Origin: Haematobia irritans
Taxonomy: Eukaryota > Arthropoda > Insecta > Diptera > Muscidae
Direction of reading: 5' to 3'
DNA length: 64,000 nt
Assembly: GCF_050003625.1 (NCBI RefSeq)
Contig: NC_134397.1
Coordinates: 151,031,526 to 151,095,525, forward strand
Shown here: positions 1 to 12,113 of the stretch, one piece after another
How positions within the stretch are numbered: the first letter of the stretch is position 1
Layout: each line of letters opens with the position of its first letter
Made by a program: the position numbers and the translations under genes
The notes under the pieces: generated by a model
Database searches by the model: none
Seen by the model: only the letters and a program-made list of their open reading frames with translations
What the model was told of the DNA's origin: nothing

Positions 1-350
1 TGGCTTTATTTTTCTAATACACAAGAAGCACAATTTTTAATTAATGCCATAACGCAGCAATGACAAAAAACACAAACCAGATTTACCTCGAAAGTAAATG
101 ACCTACTTGTGTGTGGAAGAAAAAAATCGAATATAGGTTGGGCGTTATAATTTCAGTGCCTGCGTAATTGACATAAACGTGAGAGTTGTGGTGATCGAAA
201 AATGATTTGATCCCAGTGGCCATAAATTAATAAATCTATTCGAAATGTGACGTGTACATGGTCCAGAGGAAATAATTGACGACTACAATTGAGATATATG
301 TGGACAATAGACAGAAGCATATTTGAATGGGAAAACAGAACGTGTACGTA
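1..350. other. AT-rich, nothing recognised
   Basis: No coding pattern or repeat that recurs in the window was seen. Confidence 0.5.
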
Positions 351-735
351 CACTGAAAAACTAGTCTAGTAAAATTTCTTCGACTTGACACGTACGGTGT
401 AGCTGACACGAAATATTACAAATTCAATACATGCAGGGTAGCTAAAACGAGGCAACAAATTTAAAAACGATTTCACTTATTTTGAAGAATTTTTCAGATT
501 TATTAAAACCAAGTTGACCTTAGTCCAACAAAATTTTCTTTCATTATAGGATACCCACATTTAGTCGAGTCACTTAACTATAAGGACAAAATGACTTCAT
601 TGAAAAGTTTATCGACATTTGGACAAGGAAAAAAACTTTATATCAGAAAAATAAGTCTTTTATGCTGATCAAAATTCAGAGACGTATTTTAAGGACACGA
701 AATCTTTAGCTTGACGACAATATTTTTTCATTGTG
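351..735. repeat. CACTG-ended repeat, family G, copy 1
   Basis: CACTGAAAAACTAG to TTTTTTCATTGTG. The inner segment CACTTAACTATAAGGACAAA ... GACACGAAATCTTTAGC matches 6365-6640, and a fragment matches 2274-2335. Confidence 0.6.
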
Positions 736-1704
736 CGGACTGTACTTTGTTGAATTCGAGTAGTCACATAAATCCAAATCGTGTCAATACAGTACGATAT
801 TGGATGAATTTTTGGTGAAATGGTCACAGTGTGAAACAGTGCATTGAAAAATGCCCTCTTGGTTGATTGACATTAGTGACACATTAGTACAAAGCTTCAA
901 TATCTCATTTACTTTGAAGAATATTGCTTATATTCAAAACAATAAACTGACACTTAATTAATGAATTTTTGTTGTAAAAGTAGGTTTACAGTTTACGTTA
1001 ATTGTTGAAAGTTTCATTAACTCAATAGTGATTTTCCTAATATTAAGACTTTTTTGTCTAATTTTTAAAAAGATTATAAAAATTTTTTAAATTAAAACTT
1101 CTTTATTTTATTTTTATCCAAAATTAAATTTTGTATCCTGATATTATATTTACATAATCTTTCATATTAGAAAAATATATTTTTTAGTGTAGGCAGTACC
1201 CTGAAGTGGTGTTTGTCCCTGCACCGGAAAAAAGTGAACTGTTTTATAGGAAGAATGAAGTACCACGCACGAAAATTGAACTAAATTTTAATCCACATTT
1301 TGAAATTTCCACAAAGCGTTGTTAAAACCAGGAAATTTTAATATCCTGTTGTACTTTTTAACTGCAGTTCACGAAATTACATCATCTCAAAGAAGAAAAA
1401 ATAAACTAAAAGTAAAGAACAAAATCAGTGGCGCCAAATCATGACCATTTTAACCATACATTCATTCTTACTATTTTTGGAATCGTACGAAAATGTGCAT
1501 TTGTTTTAGTTCATATTCAACTTATGTGTACGGTCATTGAACTTTATACTCACGTTTAGTTCATAAAATTTTTGAGGCATACTTAAAAAAGTAAGATTTC
1601 ATTAAGCTGTGGAAAATTTCGGTAAAAATAATAAAATTTAACTACAAGTAAATAAAAATAAGTTAATTTTAGAGTTAGTTTAACTACGGTATTTTTTTTC
1701 TGTG
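736..1704. other. AT-rich, probably old repeats
   Basis: Stretches such as GTGTAGGCAGTACCCTGAAG (1190) and AAAAAAGTGAACTG (1230) echo 2010-2040 and family E, but no boundaries can be set. Confidence 0.4.
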
Positions 1705-2240
1705 TGAAATGCTAGATTCCGCACGAGTAAAAATCTTCTCGTCGCTTAATTTTTTTCTTAAGGGATATAAAACGAAAGATTTAAGAACCGAACTGTTTGT
1801 TTCTCAAAGCGTAGCCTTCTACCACAAAGAAAGAATAAATACACAAAATATTACAGTAACCCCCACTGAGCTTCGCCTTATGTTATCATCTTGACTTCTT
1901 CTAATGTTATAATGTTTTTTTTTTTTTTTTTTTTAATTTTCATTCCTAAGAAAAGAAAACTCTCCTTTCAGTGTAGTTGCATAACCTTCCATATTAGGAG
2001 AATAATTTTTTAGTACAGTGAAGTGGTGTTTATCCTTGAAATGCTAGTTTGTTCACGAGTTAAAATATTGTCGTCGCTTAATTTTGACTTAACAAATATA
2101 AAACGAAAGACTTAAGAACTGAACTTTTTGTTTTTCAATAAAGCCACAAAGAAAGACTTAAGACACAAAGTCTTTGTATACCAATAACTCAATTAAACTA
2201 TGCCTATTTTGGAATCCCCCACTGAGCTTTGTCTTAAGTT
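1705..2240. repeat. Two diverged direct copies of a 200-bp unit
   Basis: 1705-1890 and 2038-2240 both read GAAATGCTAG, a CACGAGT, GTCGTCGCTTAATTTT- or TCGTCGCTTAATTT-type run, ATATAAAACGAAAGA and AAGAACTGAAC-like sequence, then CCCCACTGAGCTT. They probably derive from one element; no reading frame. Confidence 0.6.
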
Positions 2241-3564
2241 ATCCTCTTTACTTCTTATACGATTACCCATATTTATAGACGTATTTTAAAGACATGAAAT
2301 CTTTAGCCTAACGACACTATTTTTTCAATGTACGGATTGTATTTCGTTGAATTGGAATAATCACTCGCCTCAGTTTGTGATGTTTGAGCTTGTCAAGAAT
2401 AACGGCTTGACATTTTCTTTGCTTGAATTCCATCACGAATAAATCTTTTTAAATTTTCCATACCATTAAAAATTTGTACCGTAGTTGTACATTTTTCGAT
2501 TTCATATTTTTATTTAAATTAACATAAATTTCTATGTAAGAATAATAAAAAAACGTATTCTTAAAATATGAAAGTAAAACACGAATAGGAATAAAACATT
2601 AAATATTGGTCCAACTGACCGACATTGGTCAATGAATGTTTGGTTTAAAAATACCACAATATAGTAATTTGGTTAAGATGTGAAACGGTCATTACGTCAA
2701 AAACACAACCTCAGCTATATCTCAAAGTTACCGTGAAAATTGTGTGTGGTCATTTAAACTGGTTCACTGCATAAGCGAAATGTTTTTAAAATTTTTTCGT
2801 TTTTTTTCTCGCGATCCATGAAAATATTTGACCAAAATATACGATCTTGCAACCGAATTTATGGCCTGCTAAATGTCCTTCGTAATGACATGTAGATACG
2901 CTGTTGTGGCCGTTACACTCGTTACATATTTGCATGATCTAGGCACATTTACCATGGACCATAAAATTGAATCAGATTTCCATAGATATCATAAAATTGT
3001 CATTGGTGAGAGGTGGCAATCAACATTTGTTGTAACATGGAAAATTACATTTCTTGGGAATGGATTTTTAGATGAAAAAAAAAAAACAACACGAATCACA
3101 TGAAAACAAATCATATAATAACGTATGCAAACTTGAGGTCTTCGGGTTTATAAAGAAAAACAGAAGGAATTTACACACAAAGAAAAAATGTTTTGCTTCG
3201 AAGCGAAATTATAAACAAACGGAATTATCTTATGTTATAGCGCATTCACAACCGAATCGAATGAAATTTGTTTCTCCTTAAGTTAAATTCTGGGGAGTCG
3301 GTGTATATGGGGGCTATATATAATTATGAACCGATATGGATCAAGTTTTGTTTGACAATAATATTAAAAAAACAGGCCACGTTCCAAAGATTTTGCCTTT
3401 ACACTAACGATTTTGGCATTGAATCCGCGCAAAAGAAACGGAGAATTGATGTAAGAATTGATTCAGGACACAAACCTCTTTTAAATTTGAGTTTTGCGAA
3501 CTTGATTCTAGGAAAAAAATATTTATTTATTTTTTTCACATTAATTCTTTATGTTTACGACAAC
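2241..3564. other. Non-coding; fragments of families G and A
   Basis: 2274-2335 is a family G fragment; 3260-3350 is a family A fragment (GTCGGTGTATATGGGGGCTA). Nothing recognised between them. Confidence 0.5.
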
Positions 3565-3567
3565 TTA

Positions 3568-3853
3568 TGGTGCTTTCTTTTCTGCTTTGCCTTTATTTTG
3601 TCTGTACAGAATGCGCATTTTTAAAATGTTGCCAGCAACCTAAAAAAATACTATCATTTCAGCGGGCAGAAAAGCATTCAAAGAAGCATACAAGGCAGCA
3701 CTTTCGTTTATCGACAGTGCTGAAAATGCCCATAACTTGCCTTTATGCGTGGCACTATTTTCACCTGTTGTTTTTTAGAAAACAACCTAAAAAGTTAATT
3801 TTCCTGGCAAAATGCAAAAAAGTGCACATTTTTTTCAAGAAAAGAAAACACCA
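3568..3853. mobile_element. TTA-flanked MITE, family H, copy 1 (PIF/Harbinger-like?)
   Basis: TIR TGGTGCTTTCTTTTCT / AGAAAAGAAAACACCA, flanked by TTA at 3565-3567 and 3854-3856. The inside matches 20838-21167 (TCTGTACAGAATGCGCATTT, AGCGGGCAGAAAAG). Confidence 0.75.
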
Positions 3854-4240
3854 TTAAATTTCCAAATTCAGACACGGCTTTAAGTAGAAATTATGTATTG
3901 AAAAATCTTCTATTTTTATACCCACCACCATAGGATGGGGGGTATATTAACTTTGTCATTCCGTTTGTAACACATCGAAATATTGCTCTAAGACCCCATA
4001 AAGTATATATATTCTGGGTCGTGGTGAAATTCTGAGTCGATCTGAGCATGTCCGTCCGTCCGTCCGTCCGTCTGTTGAAATCACGCTAACTTCCGAACGA
4101 AACAAGCTATCGACTTGAAACTTGGCACAAGTAGTTGTTATTGATGTAGGTCGGATTGTATTGCAAATGGGCCATATCGGTCCACTTTTACGTATAGCCC
4201 CCATATAAACGGACCCCAAAATTTGGCTTGCGAGGCCTCT

Positions 4241-4860
4241 AAGAGAAGCAAATTTCATCCGATCCGGCTGAAATTTGGTACATGGTGTTAGTATATGGTC
4301 TCTAACAACCATGCAAAAATTGGTCCACATCGGTCCATAATTATATATAGCCCCCATATAAACCGATCCCCCGATATGGCTTGCGAGGCCCCTAAGAGAA
4401 GCAAATTTCATCCGATCCGGCTGAAATTTGGTACATGGTGTTAGTATATGGTCTCTAACAACCATGCAAAAATTGGTCCACATCGGTCCATAATTATATA
4501 TAGCCCCCATATAAACCGATCCCCCGATTTGGCTTGCGAGGCCCCTAAGAGAAGCAAATTTCATCCGATCCGGCTGAAATTTGGTACATGGTGTCAGTAT
4601 ATGGTCTCTAACAACCATGCAAAAATTGGTCCACATCGGTCCATAATTATATATAGCCCCCATATAAACCGATCCCCCGATTTGGCTTGCGAGGCCTCTA
4701 AGAGAAGCAAATTTCATCCGATCCGGCTGAAATTTGGTACATGGTGTTAGTATATGGTCTCGAACAACCATGCAAAAATTGGTCCACATCGGTCCATAAT
4801 TATATATAGCCCCCCATATAAACCGATCCCCCGATTTGGCTTGCGAGGCCTCTAAGAGAA
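4241..4860. repeat. 153-bp tandem repeat, four near-identical units
   Basis: Anchor AAGAGAAGCA recurs at 4241, 4394, 4547, 4700 and 4854, giving periods of 153, 153, 153 and 154. The units differ at only a few positions, so the array expanded recently. Diverged units continue to about 5220. Confidence 0.9.
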
Positions 4861-5297
4861 GCAAATTTCATCCGATATGGCTGAAATTTGGTACGTGATG
4901 TTAGTATATGGTCCCTAACAACCATGCAAAAATTGGTCCACATCGGCTCATAATTATATATAGCCCCCATATAAACCGATCACCAGATTTGACCTCCGGA
5001 ACCTCTTGGAAGACCAAAATTCATCTGATTCAGTTGAAATTTGGTACGTGGTGTTAATATATGGCCTCAAACTCTCATGCAAAAATTGGTCGATATCGGT
5101 CCATAATTATATATAGGCCCCATATAAACCGATCCCCAGATTTGACCTCCAGAGCCCCTTGGAAGAGCAAAATACTTCCCATTCGGTTGAAATTTGGTAC
5201 GTGATGTTAGTATATGGTATCCAACAACCATGCAGGAATAAGAAGTTTTAAGATACCACAACCCAAGTAATTCGATTGTGGATGACAATCTTTCGTA

Positions 5298-6273
5298 CAC
5301 GCTCACAAAAAATCGCTTCTGTAACATATACTCCCAAACATATTTTGCTTCAAGCATATATATTTTTGGGTATTGCCCAAACATTTATATGTTTGATCTC
5401 TTCCAATATATAATATGTTTGAAAGCATATTGGTCTAAACAATATATGTTTGGGTAGTCTAAGTTCCAAACATTTTGTATTTTTGCATCCAAATTCAATA
5501 ATGTAGTCTTCCAAAAAACAATATGTTATTATGTGAACATATAATATGTTTGGAAGCATTTTGCACCCAAAAATATTATATGCTTAAAAAAATTCTCCCA
5601 AACAATATTGTGCTCAAAATTTTATTTATTTATTTATTTATTTACAATCATAATGAATTATGAAAATAAACAGGTAATATAGGTGCTAATAACATAGGTT
5701 TTCGACCTGAATGCTCAAAATTTTGTTTCTGCCCAATTGTATATTCCCCGACATCTTTCTCACTTCCACGAGATTTTTTAGTTCTTAGCACCTTTTTCTG
5801 TAATACAAACATTGTAGAAGAAATTATTCAATTTTATGGTTTTTTTTATTTTAATTTTACCTTTTGCCGGACGGGGATTCGAACAGCAGACCACACAGTT
5901 TGTAAGGATCAAAGAAGTAGCTGATCAATTGCCCAAGGAAAAATGAAATGTTAATTTTGTAATAACAAGCAACAACCACCAACTTAATTCAATATCGCTC
6001 CCTGTTAAATAGCGCTCCAAGCTACTAAACACATATATGTTTATAGGCTATTTCTAAATTAATATATGTTTGCATCCAAGCATATTATATTTACAAACAT
6101 TTTATGTCCCAAACATAATATGTTCTAACATATTAACATATATGTCCCAAACATGTTATGCTAGTTTATGAACATTATATGCTTGCACTCAAAAATATTG
6201 TGTTTAAAAATTTGTGTTCCAAACATATAATGTTTATAGCCAAACATATGAAAAACAGTCTTTTTCATCCGTG
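5298..6273. mobile_element. TA-flanked insertion in family A copy 1, rich in AAACATAT motifs
   Basis: Comparison with the intact copy at 39167-40309 shows that 976 bp starting CACGCTCACAAAAAA and ending TTTTTCATCCGTG were inserted after CGTA; TA flanks both sides (5296-5297, 6274-6275). The outer 4 bp are inverted (CACG/CGTG) and the inner DNA carries many AAACATAT/ATATGTTT motifs. There is no open reading frame of note. A tRNA-like block lies inside (5745-5950). Confidence 0.7.
5745..5950 (-). repeat. Possible second tRNA-derived SINE fragment
   Basis: On the minus strand the stretch near 5885 reads CTGCTGTTCGAATCCCCGTC, a good Pol III B-box context. I could not place a convincing A box, so this may be a degraded tRNA-derived SINE head rather than a tRNA gene. 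Confidence 0.35.
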
Positions 6274-6364
6274 TAGAAGTTTCTACGCAATCCATGGTGG
6301 TGGGTACATAAGATTCGGCCCGGCCGAACTTGCGGCCGTATATACTTGTTGAATGCTTATTTTC

Positions 6365-6640
6365 TTTGTAGTCAATTAATATACAAAAAGTCAACAAATT
6401 TAAAGACGATTTTAGAATTAATAAAGACATGCTGTCCTTAGCCAAACCAAATAAAGATACTCAGTTTTAAATCGAATCTCTTAACTATAAGGGCAAAACG
6501 ATTTCATTTTCAAGTTTATCGATTTTTGGGCAAGAAAAAAAATTATTATCAGAGAAATGTGTCTTCTAGGCTAAACCAAATTCGCATTCTTAGTTTAAGA
6601 ACATGAAATCTTTAGCCTCATGACAATTTTGTTTTCAGTG
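6365..6640. repeat. CACTG-ended repeat, family G, copy 2
   Basis: CTCTTAACTATAAGGGCAAA ... GAACATGAAATCTTTAGCC, ending GTTTTCAGTG. Confidence 0.6.
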
Positions 6641-7095
6641 TAAAATGCAATACGTACAAAATTGCATGTGGATCGAATGAAATTTGCTCCTTCAAGAGGT
6701 TTCGAAAGGGAGGGTATAAAAATCTCATATTACTATAATAAATTAATGAATATTTTTTTTTCAAACAAATTATTGAAATGCATAATACGTCTTTGCTGAA
6801 ATCTATATAAATATCTAATGTCACGATAACCAGGTATGCTATCCAATGCAGCTGTTAAGCATTCACGAAAAAATTAATTACGAAAAAAACTAATATGAAA
6901 AGCGTGTAAGTTCAGTAAATGACCTTGTAAATTATAAAAAAACATTTTGAATGCTCTATAAATTATGGCAAACTTTGTTTTTGCAATTAATGTCTAGATT
7001 AAAGAAATTCCACAATATACTCCCCCTGATATACGATTTAAACAGTGGGATAAGATTTGGATAATAATATTTTCATATTTCATTGTCATAATAAA
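6641..7095. other. AT-rich, nothing recognised
   Basis: No coding pattern or known repeat seen. Confidence 0.5.
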
Positions 7096-7964
7096 ACAAG
7101 TGAGTAAAATAGAAAGTCGGGTGTGGCCGACTATATCATACCCTAAACCACTTCTACTGAATTAGTAAACATTGTTTGTGAAGTATAAACCAGAGTAAAC
7201 TAGGAGATCCATATTTAAGAACATTAAGGGGTACATGTTTATGGAAGTTTTATCACAATCTGAAAAGAAATGCCTGACATTAGGAGCTATAGAGTTAGTA
7301 TGCCACTAATATTGAGTCCATTTAAAAAAAAAGAGGAAATCGTTCAATTAATGTGGGTAATAAATGTAAATTCGTGAAAATCGGGCAATATTGTAAATTG
7401 AAAATCGGGTGCTACATGTATATGGGAGCTATATTTAAATCTCAACCGATTTGGACGATATTTTCCAGATTTGGTTGATACCTCACAAGGTTATCTTGTG
7501 CTAAATTAGAGTAAGATCGGGTACTAAATAAGCCTATTATGATCAGAAATAAAGTTATAACAGGTACATTTTTCAAAAATGGGCGATACATATATATGGC
7601 AGCTATATCTAAATCTGAACCGATTTGAATAATATTTTGAAAGTTTTTTTTTTGATATTACAGGAGATTACCTTGTGCTAAATTTGAGTAAGATCGGTTA
7701 ATAAATGAGACCAAAATGGTCAAAAATAAGGTTATAAGGGAGAAATTTTCGAAAATCGGGAGCTACATATATATGGGAGCTATATCTAAATCTGAACCGA
7801 TTTGGATGATATTGTGTACATATAGTCAGTACTACAGAAGATTAAAGTAAACCATTATTGAGTAAGATCGGTTGATAAATAAGGGTTTTATGGCCAAATT
7901 TGTCAAAATCTGGCGATACATATATATGGGAGCTATAGTTAATTTTGAACCGATTTCGATAATA

Positions 7965-9239
7965 AAGGGTGATACGGTCAAAATTTGGTCAATATAAACT
8001 TGACGTATTTCTTTCAATTTTGCATTTAAAAAACCTGAACACCCCTCATTTTGAAGGTGTGTGTGTGTAGAATGTTGCTCCTATTTTGATTCTGGAATTC
8101 ACTCTTCAGTTGTCAAAATGCCGTCCAAGCAAGAAGAGCAGCTTATCAAAATTTTGCTCGCGCATCGCGAAAATCCGAGCTACTCGCACGCAAAACTGGC
8201 AAAATCGCTAAAAGTTGCCAAATCAACCGTTACAAATGTAATTAAAATGTTTGGGGAACGTTTGTCGACAGCCAGGAAGTCTGGATCGGGGGGAAATCGA
8301 AAACCGGAAGCCGCTGAGACAAAGAGAGTTGCCGGTAGTTTCAAGCGAAACCCTAACCTCTCTCTCCGAGATGCCGCAAATAAGCTGGGTGTATCGTCTA
8401 CATCCGTGCATCGAGCCAAAAAACGAGCCGGACTATCGACTTACAAGAAGGTAGTGACTCCAAATCGCGATGATAAACAAAATACGACGGCCAAAGCGCG
8501 ATCCCGGAGGCTGTACACGACGATGCTGACGAAGTTTGACTGCGTGGTAATGGACGACGAAACCTACGTCAAAGCCGACTACAAGCAGCTTCCGGGACAG
8601 GAGTTTTATACGGCAAAAGGAAGGGGAAAGGTAGCAGATATTTTCAAGCACATAAAACTGTCAAAGTTCGCAAAGAAATATCTGGTTTGGCAAGCCATCT
8701 GTACCTGTGGCTTGAAAAGCAGCATTTTCATAGCTTTCGGGACTGTCAACCAAGAAATTTACGTGAAAGAGTGTCTGCTGCCTTTCCTGAATAAACGTCT
8801 GCTGCCTTTCCTGAAGAAACACGGTTGTTCCGTACTGTTTTGGCCGGATTTGGCATCTTGCCATTACGGTAAAAAGGCCATGGAGTGGTACGCCGCCAAC
8901 AACGTGCAGGTGGTTCCCAAGGACAAGAACCCTCCCAACACGCCAGAGCTCCGCCCAATTGAGAAATACTGGGCTATTGTCAAGCGGAACCTAAAGAAGA
9001 CCAAAAAAACTGCTAAGGACGAGCAGCATTTCAAGGCAAACTGGCTTTCTGCGGCGAAGAAGGTGGACAAGCGTGAGGCCCGGCAATTCGGATTTGGAAA
9101 AGCGAAAGCCTAACTGAATATTTTTCCTGAATTTTATACTAATTGAACTTGAAAAAGAAATTTAATTTGGTTTTTTAAATAAACGATTTCACCGATTTAC
9201 ACGCGTTTTCCCTTGACCAAATTTTGACCTATCACCCTT
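7965..9239 (+). mobile_element. Tc1/mariner-type transposon (DD37E), apparently complete
   Basis: The 1275-bp element has near-perfect TIRs: left AAGGGTGATACGGTCAAAAT..., right the same with one base missing, about 27 bp matched. It is flanked by TA at 7963-7964 and 9240-9241, the superfamily target duplication. It carries one uninterrupted transposase gene. It sits inside the 7096-10288 element and is therefore younger. A 28-bp flanking sequence is present on both sides (see findings). Confidence 0.92.
8118..9113 (+). CDS. Tc1/mariner DD37E transposase
   Basis: The gene encodes 331 residues from ATG 8118 (an in-frame extension upstream to 8061 exists, but this ATG starts the typical MPSKQEEQL). 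The N-terminus has two helix-turn-helix regions (about residues 25-47, KSLKVAKSTVTNVIK, and 80-105, LSLRDAANKLGVSSTSVHRA), which bind the TIRs. The DDE catalytic triad is visible: D147 in MDDETY, D244 in FWPDLASCHYG and E282 in RPIEKYW, with exactly 37 residues between the last two. This spacing defines the DD37E group. The protein cuts and pastes the element in the nucleus. There is no stop or frameshift. A short internal direct repeat encodes LLPFL twice (8776-8820). Whether it is active is unknown. Confidence 0.93.
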   Translation: MPSKQEEQLIKILLAHRENPSYSHAKLAKSLKVAKSTVTNVIKMFGERLSTARKSGSGGNRKPEAAETKRVAGSFKRNPNLSLRDAANKLGVSSTSVHRAKKRAGLSTYKKVVTPNRDDKQNTTAKARSRRLYTTMLTKFDCVVMDDETYVKADYKQLPGQEFYTAKGRGKVADIFKHIKLSKFAKKYLVWQAICTCGLKSSIFIAFGTVNQEIYVKECLLPFLNKRLLPFLKKHGCSVLFWPDLASCHYGKKAMEWYAANNVQVVPKDKNPPNTPELRPIEKYWAIVKRNLKKTKKTAKDEQHFKANWLSAAKKVDKREARQFGFGKAKA

Positions 9240-9774
9240 TAGTTAATTTTGAACCGATTTCGATAATTTAGTACACATATAGTAAGTAATATAGAAAATT
9301 AGATTTGGCCAATTTTGATTCAGAATAGTTGATAAATAAGGCAATTATGGACAAATTTGGCAAAATCGGACGATACATATATATGGGAGCTATATCGAAA
9401 TCTGAACCGAAATTTGGCAGCACACTTAAAGGGTGGTCAATTGGATTACTTTGTGGCAAATTTCACGCCGATCGGTTAGTAAATAAACTCAATCTGACCC
9501 CATTTATCGAAATAGGGCGATACATATATATGGAAGCTATATCTAAATTTGATCCGATTTTTTTCCAATTCAATAGCGTTCGTCCCTGTACCAAGAAAAC
9601 GCCACGTACCAAATTTCACCAAAATCGGTTAATACTTGCGACTGGAATCCTGCGAACAACAAATACATGGAAGGACGGACGGACAACAAGCGCTAGATCG
9701 ACTCAGGAGGTGATTCTGAATCTATCGGTATATATTTTATGGGGTCTAAAATCAATATTTCTGGTAGGCACACC

Positions 9775-10232
9775 CAGAGAAGGAATATGATCACCCCAAC
9801 CATGTTTCAAGAGTGCAATAATGAAACCTGACGAGAGCAGTGATGTTTCGCTGACTCCAATAAGAATAAGTGTTTAGTTATTGTAGACGATATACATATT
9901 TCCTGAAGAAGCAATTCAAAGAAATTGCGAAATATTGAAAGAAAATAATACATAAATATATACCGATCTCAAGCTCGAAAAAACAGAAGACTTTTATTTG
10001 AAAATAAAGATCGAAAAACAACAAAAACGCAAAATGTTATTTTTGAATGGTGACCATGTAACATGTTTGTCGCAACCATGTTATTTTCTCGCAGATTATG
10101 TGTCTGATTTCGGCAAGCATATTATTTTTGGCGAGAAAATAAGATTTTTGCCATAAACATGTTACATGGTCACAATCCGAAAATAACATTTTGCTCTTGA
10201 AACATGGTTGAGGTGATCATATTCCTTCTCTG
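9775..10232. mobile_element. Foldback MITE, family Q, copy 1
   Basis: About 40 bp of the ends are inverted repeats starting CAGAGAAGGAATATGATCAC, and inner segments (TTATTTTCTCGC / GCGAGAAAATAA, ATGTAACATG / CATGTTACAT) also pair, so most of the 458 bp can fold on itself. A second copy lies at 19844-20040. I could not define a target duplication. Confidence 0.75.
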
Positions 10233-10288
10233 CATGCGCATTTTTTGGCAGATCAAAGTTATTATACCCTGTGGTTTAGGGTATAAAT

Positions 10289-11597
10289 ACTGGGGAAATT
10301 TTAACTAAAACATAATAATTTGGCTTTAGTGCCCTGGAGGGTTCATTTTTTTTTGAGTGTAAATTAAATTCAATCCAATTGGAAAACAAAGATAACTAAA
10401 ACCTTTCGAAGTGGATAAGCATTTTTTCCACTGTACCTTTACTTACAAATCATAAATAAATCGACCTTCACGTACATCAAAATTTGATTAAACAATAATT
10501 GCGAAATTTAAGAACGATTCCTAGCAAAAATATCAGCAATAACGAATATCAACTGAAATGCCAATATAAATTTGCATAAATCATTGCATTAAGGGTGTTA
10601 CAATATTTGCCAAATGGCACTTTTGGTCATTATGACATTCATATAGCAATTGTGGATACAACAAAAGAGCGTTAGAATGAAGTCAAACAATGCAAGTATT
10701 AACTATATTTTTCCCCAGACCTCAAAAGGCAGCCCATACATTTGCAGATTTTTCTATTAAATTTCAACGCCATTGTTTGTGCTTACTCGATTCTGAACAA
10801 TGGATATAAGTTAAACGAAAAAAAGTTTTAGATTTTCAGCAAATGACAATTAAAAACCATGTACATTTTGCTATAGATTTTGTTTTGCTGCTTACCTAAC
10901 AAGATAAGAAATCTAAAAATGATTTTTTTGCTGTATAGCTATTAGCTCGCAACAAAATGATCATAAGAAAATTGTGCTCCAATTCATTAAATTCCATATA
11001 AAATAATCGTTATTTTATTACAAAACAAATAAATAAACAAAAAAGAACGAGACCTCCAATAAAATTCTTAAATTCAAAGTCATGCAAGTTTACTGGCTCA
11101 CCTAGCCTTGACCACCACAATATCTTTATTTCTTTATCAAGAATCAATATCTATTTTGAATTCAAATCCGGGGTTCTATATTTAAAAAGACATGGTGTTT
11201 CCCAGTGCTTTACCTTTTTTTTAGTCACCACGTAATGAGATCATGAATTACGTTCATTATCCATGTCGTGGCATAGGAAATTAGATTTAACGTTCAGTTT
11301 GAAAATTATAAATTAGTTCATGATATTTGTTAAAATAATTATTTAATTAGTAACATTAATCCAATTCAATTCTATATTAATAGTTTATTTATTTATCCGA
11401 TACCGTTATTGACTTTGAAAAGTTACAAGTTAAATTTATTGTTCAATTGGTGTTAACTTAATTAGTTTCTATAGACAGGGGAATTGATTGATTGGTAAGA
11501 GAAATATTTGTATGAAACATGAAAACATTTTACAGCCTTTTATGGAATGCCCATAGAAAATCGTGCCATCAGTTGTTGGTTACCTTCAGAAGTTGAA
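10289..11597. other. AT-rich intergenic DNA, no gene seen
   Basis: There are no reading frames of note and no repeat shared with the rest of the window. It is one of the few apparently single-copy stretches. Confidence 0.5.
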
Positions 11598-12113
11598 CAC
11601 TCAAAAAAAAGTGAACTCTCTATTTCACTAAAGCCAATTTAACTTTATTTTAGTTCATGGAATTATTATGTTTGGAGAAAGTTTCCTTTATTCTAATAAT
11701 TTTTTGTGAACGTTAGTTAAATTAACTAAAACCGAGGAAAAAAATATACTCAAATGAAGCATAAAGATTAACTAAATTCGTGTCTTCCACAAAATAGTTC
11801 ACAATTTCTTAAAATTTGTAAATTTTACCAAAAATGCGTCCATCATGAACTTCGTATGTCACTAAAGACATTCTTGCAATTTTGAACTCCAAGTTTTTCC
11901 TTCAAACTACAAAATTTTCTTTAACAAGTGAAAAAACTTATTTATGTCTAATAAATTTTCCTGAATTTGTCGAAAAATATTTACTTATTTTTATTACATT
12001 GGCGTGATGCCAACGTTTGTAATACTGTTTAGTTAAAAATTTCTACAAATATTAAAAATTTTCTAAAATTAACCGAAAGTTTTCTTCCTGGTGGGTTAAC
12101 TGTTTTTTCAGTG
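11598..12113. mobile_element. CACTG/CAGTG-ended MITE, family E, copy 1
   Basis: Runs from CACTCAAAAAAAAGTGAAC to GTTAACTGTTTTTTCAGTG. It shares its whole length with 22430-22924, including GGCGTGATGCC-like and AAATTTTCCTGAATTTGTCG segments. No reading frame. Confidence 0.7.

Larger units (their letters stand above)
3913..6350 (-). mobile_element. Family A element with 153-bp internal repeats, copy 1
   Basis: One end is TTTTTATACCC followed by a CCACCAT / AGGATGG snap-back; the other end contains GATTCGGCCCGGCCGAACTT and CGGCCGTATATACTTG. Between them are a (GTCC)n tract with CTGAGTCGATC, then a 153-bp tandem unit (copies spaced at 4241, 4394, 4547, 4700 and 4854, near-identical), then more diverged units. 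153 is divisible by three, so an artificial 302-codon frame runs through it. Another element (5298-6273) is inserted near the GGCCG end. Confidence 0.8.
7096..10288 (+). mobile_element. Non-autonomous element, family L (TCGG...CCGA / TATACCCT ends), interrupted
   Basis: The left end reads AGTCGGGTGTGGCCGACT then ATACCCTAAACCAC; the right end reads TTATACCCTGTGGTTTAGGG then TATAAA. Inside are diverged copies of a unit of roughly 160-190 bp containing ATACATATATATGGGAGCTA and AATCTGAACCGATTT, then a GGACGGACGGAC / ATCGACTCAG core. There is no coding capacity of its own. The mariner transposon at 7965-9239 and a foldback MITE at 9775-10232 are inserted in it. The ends and core resemble families A and B. 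Confidence 0.7.

Noticed and set aside
3956..4864. 302-codon minus-strand reading frame made of MGAIYNYGPMWTNF repeats
   Set aside because: It is produced by a 153-bp tandem repeat whose length is divisible by three; the same words occur in all family A copies. No start context and no recognisable domain.
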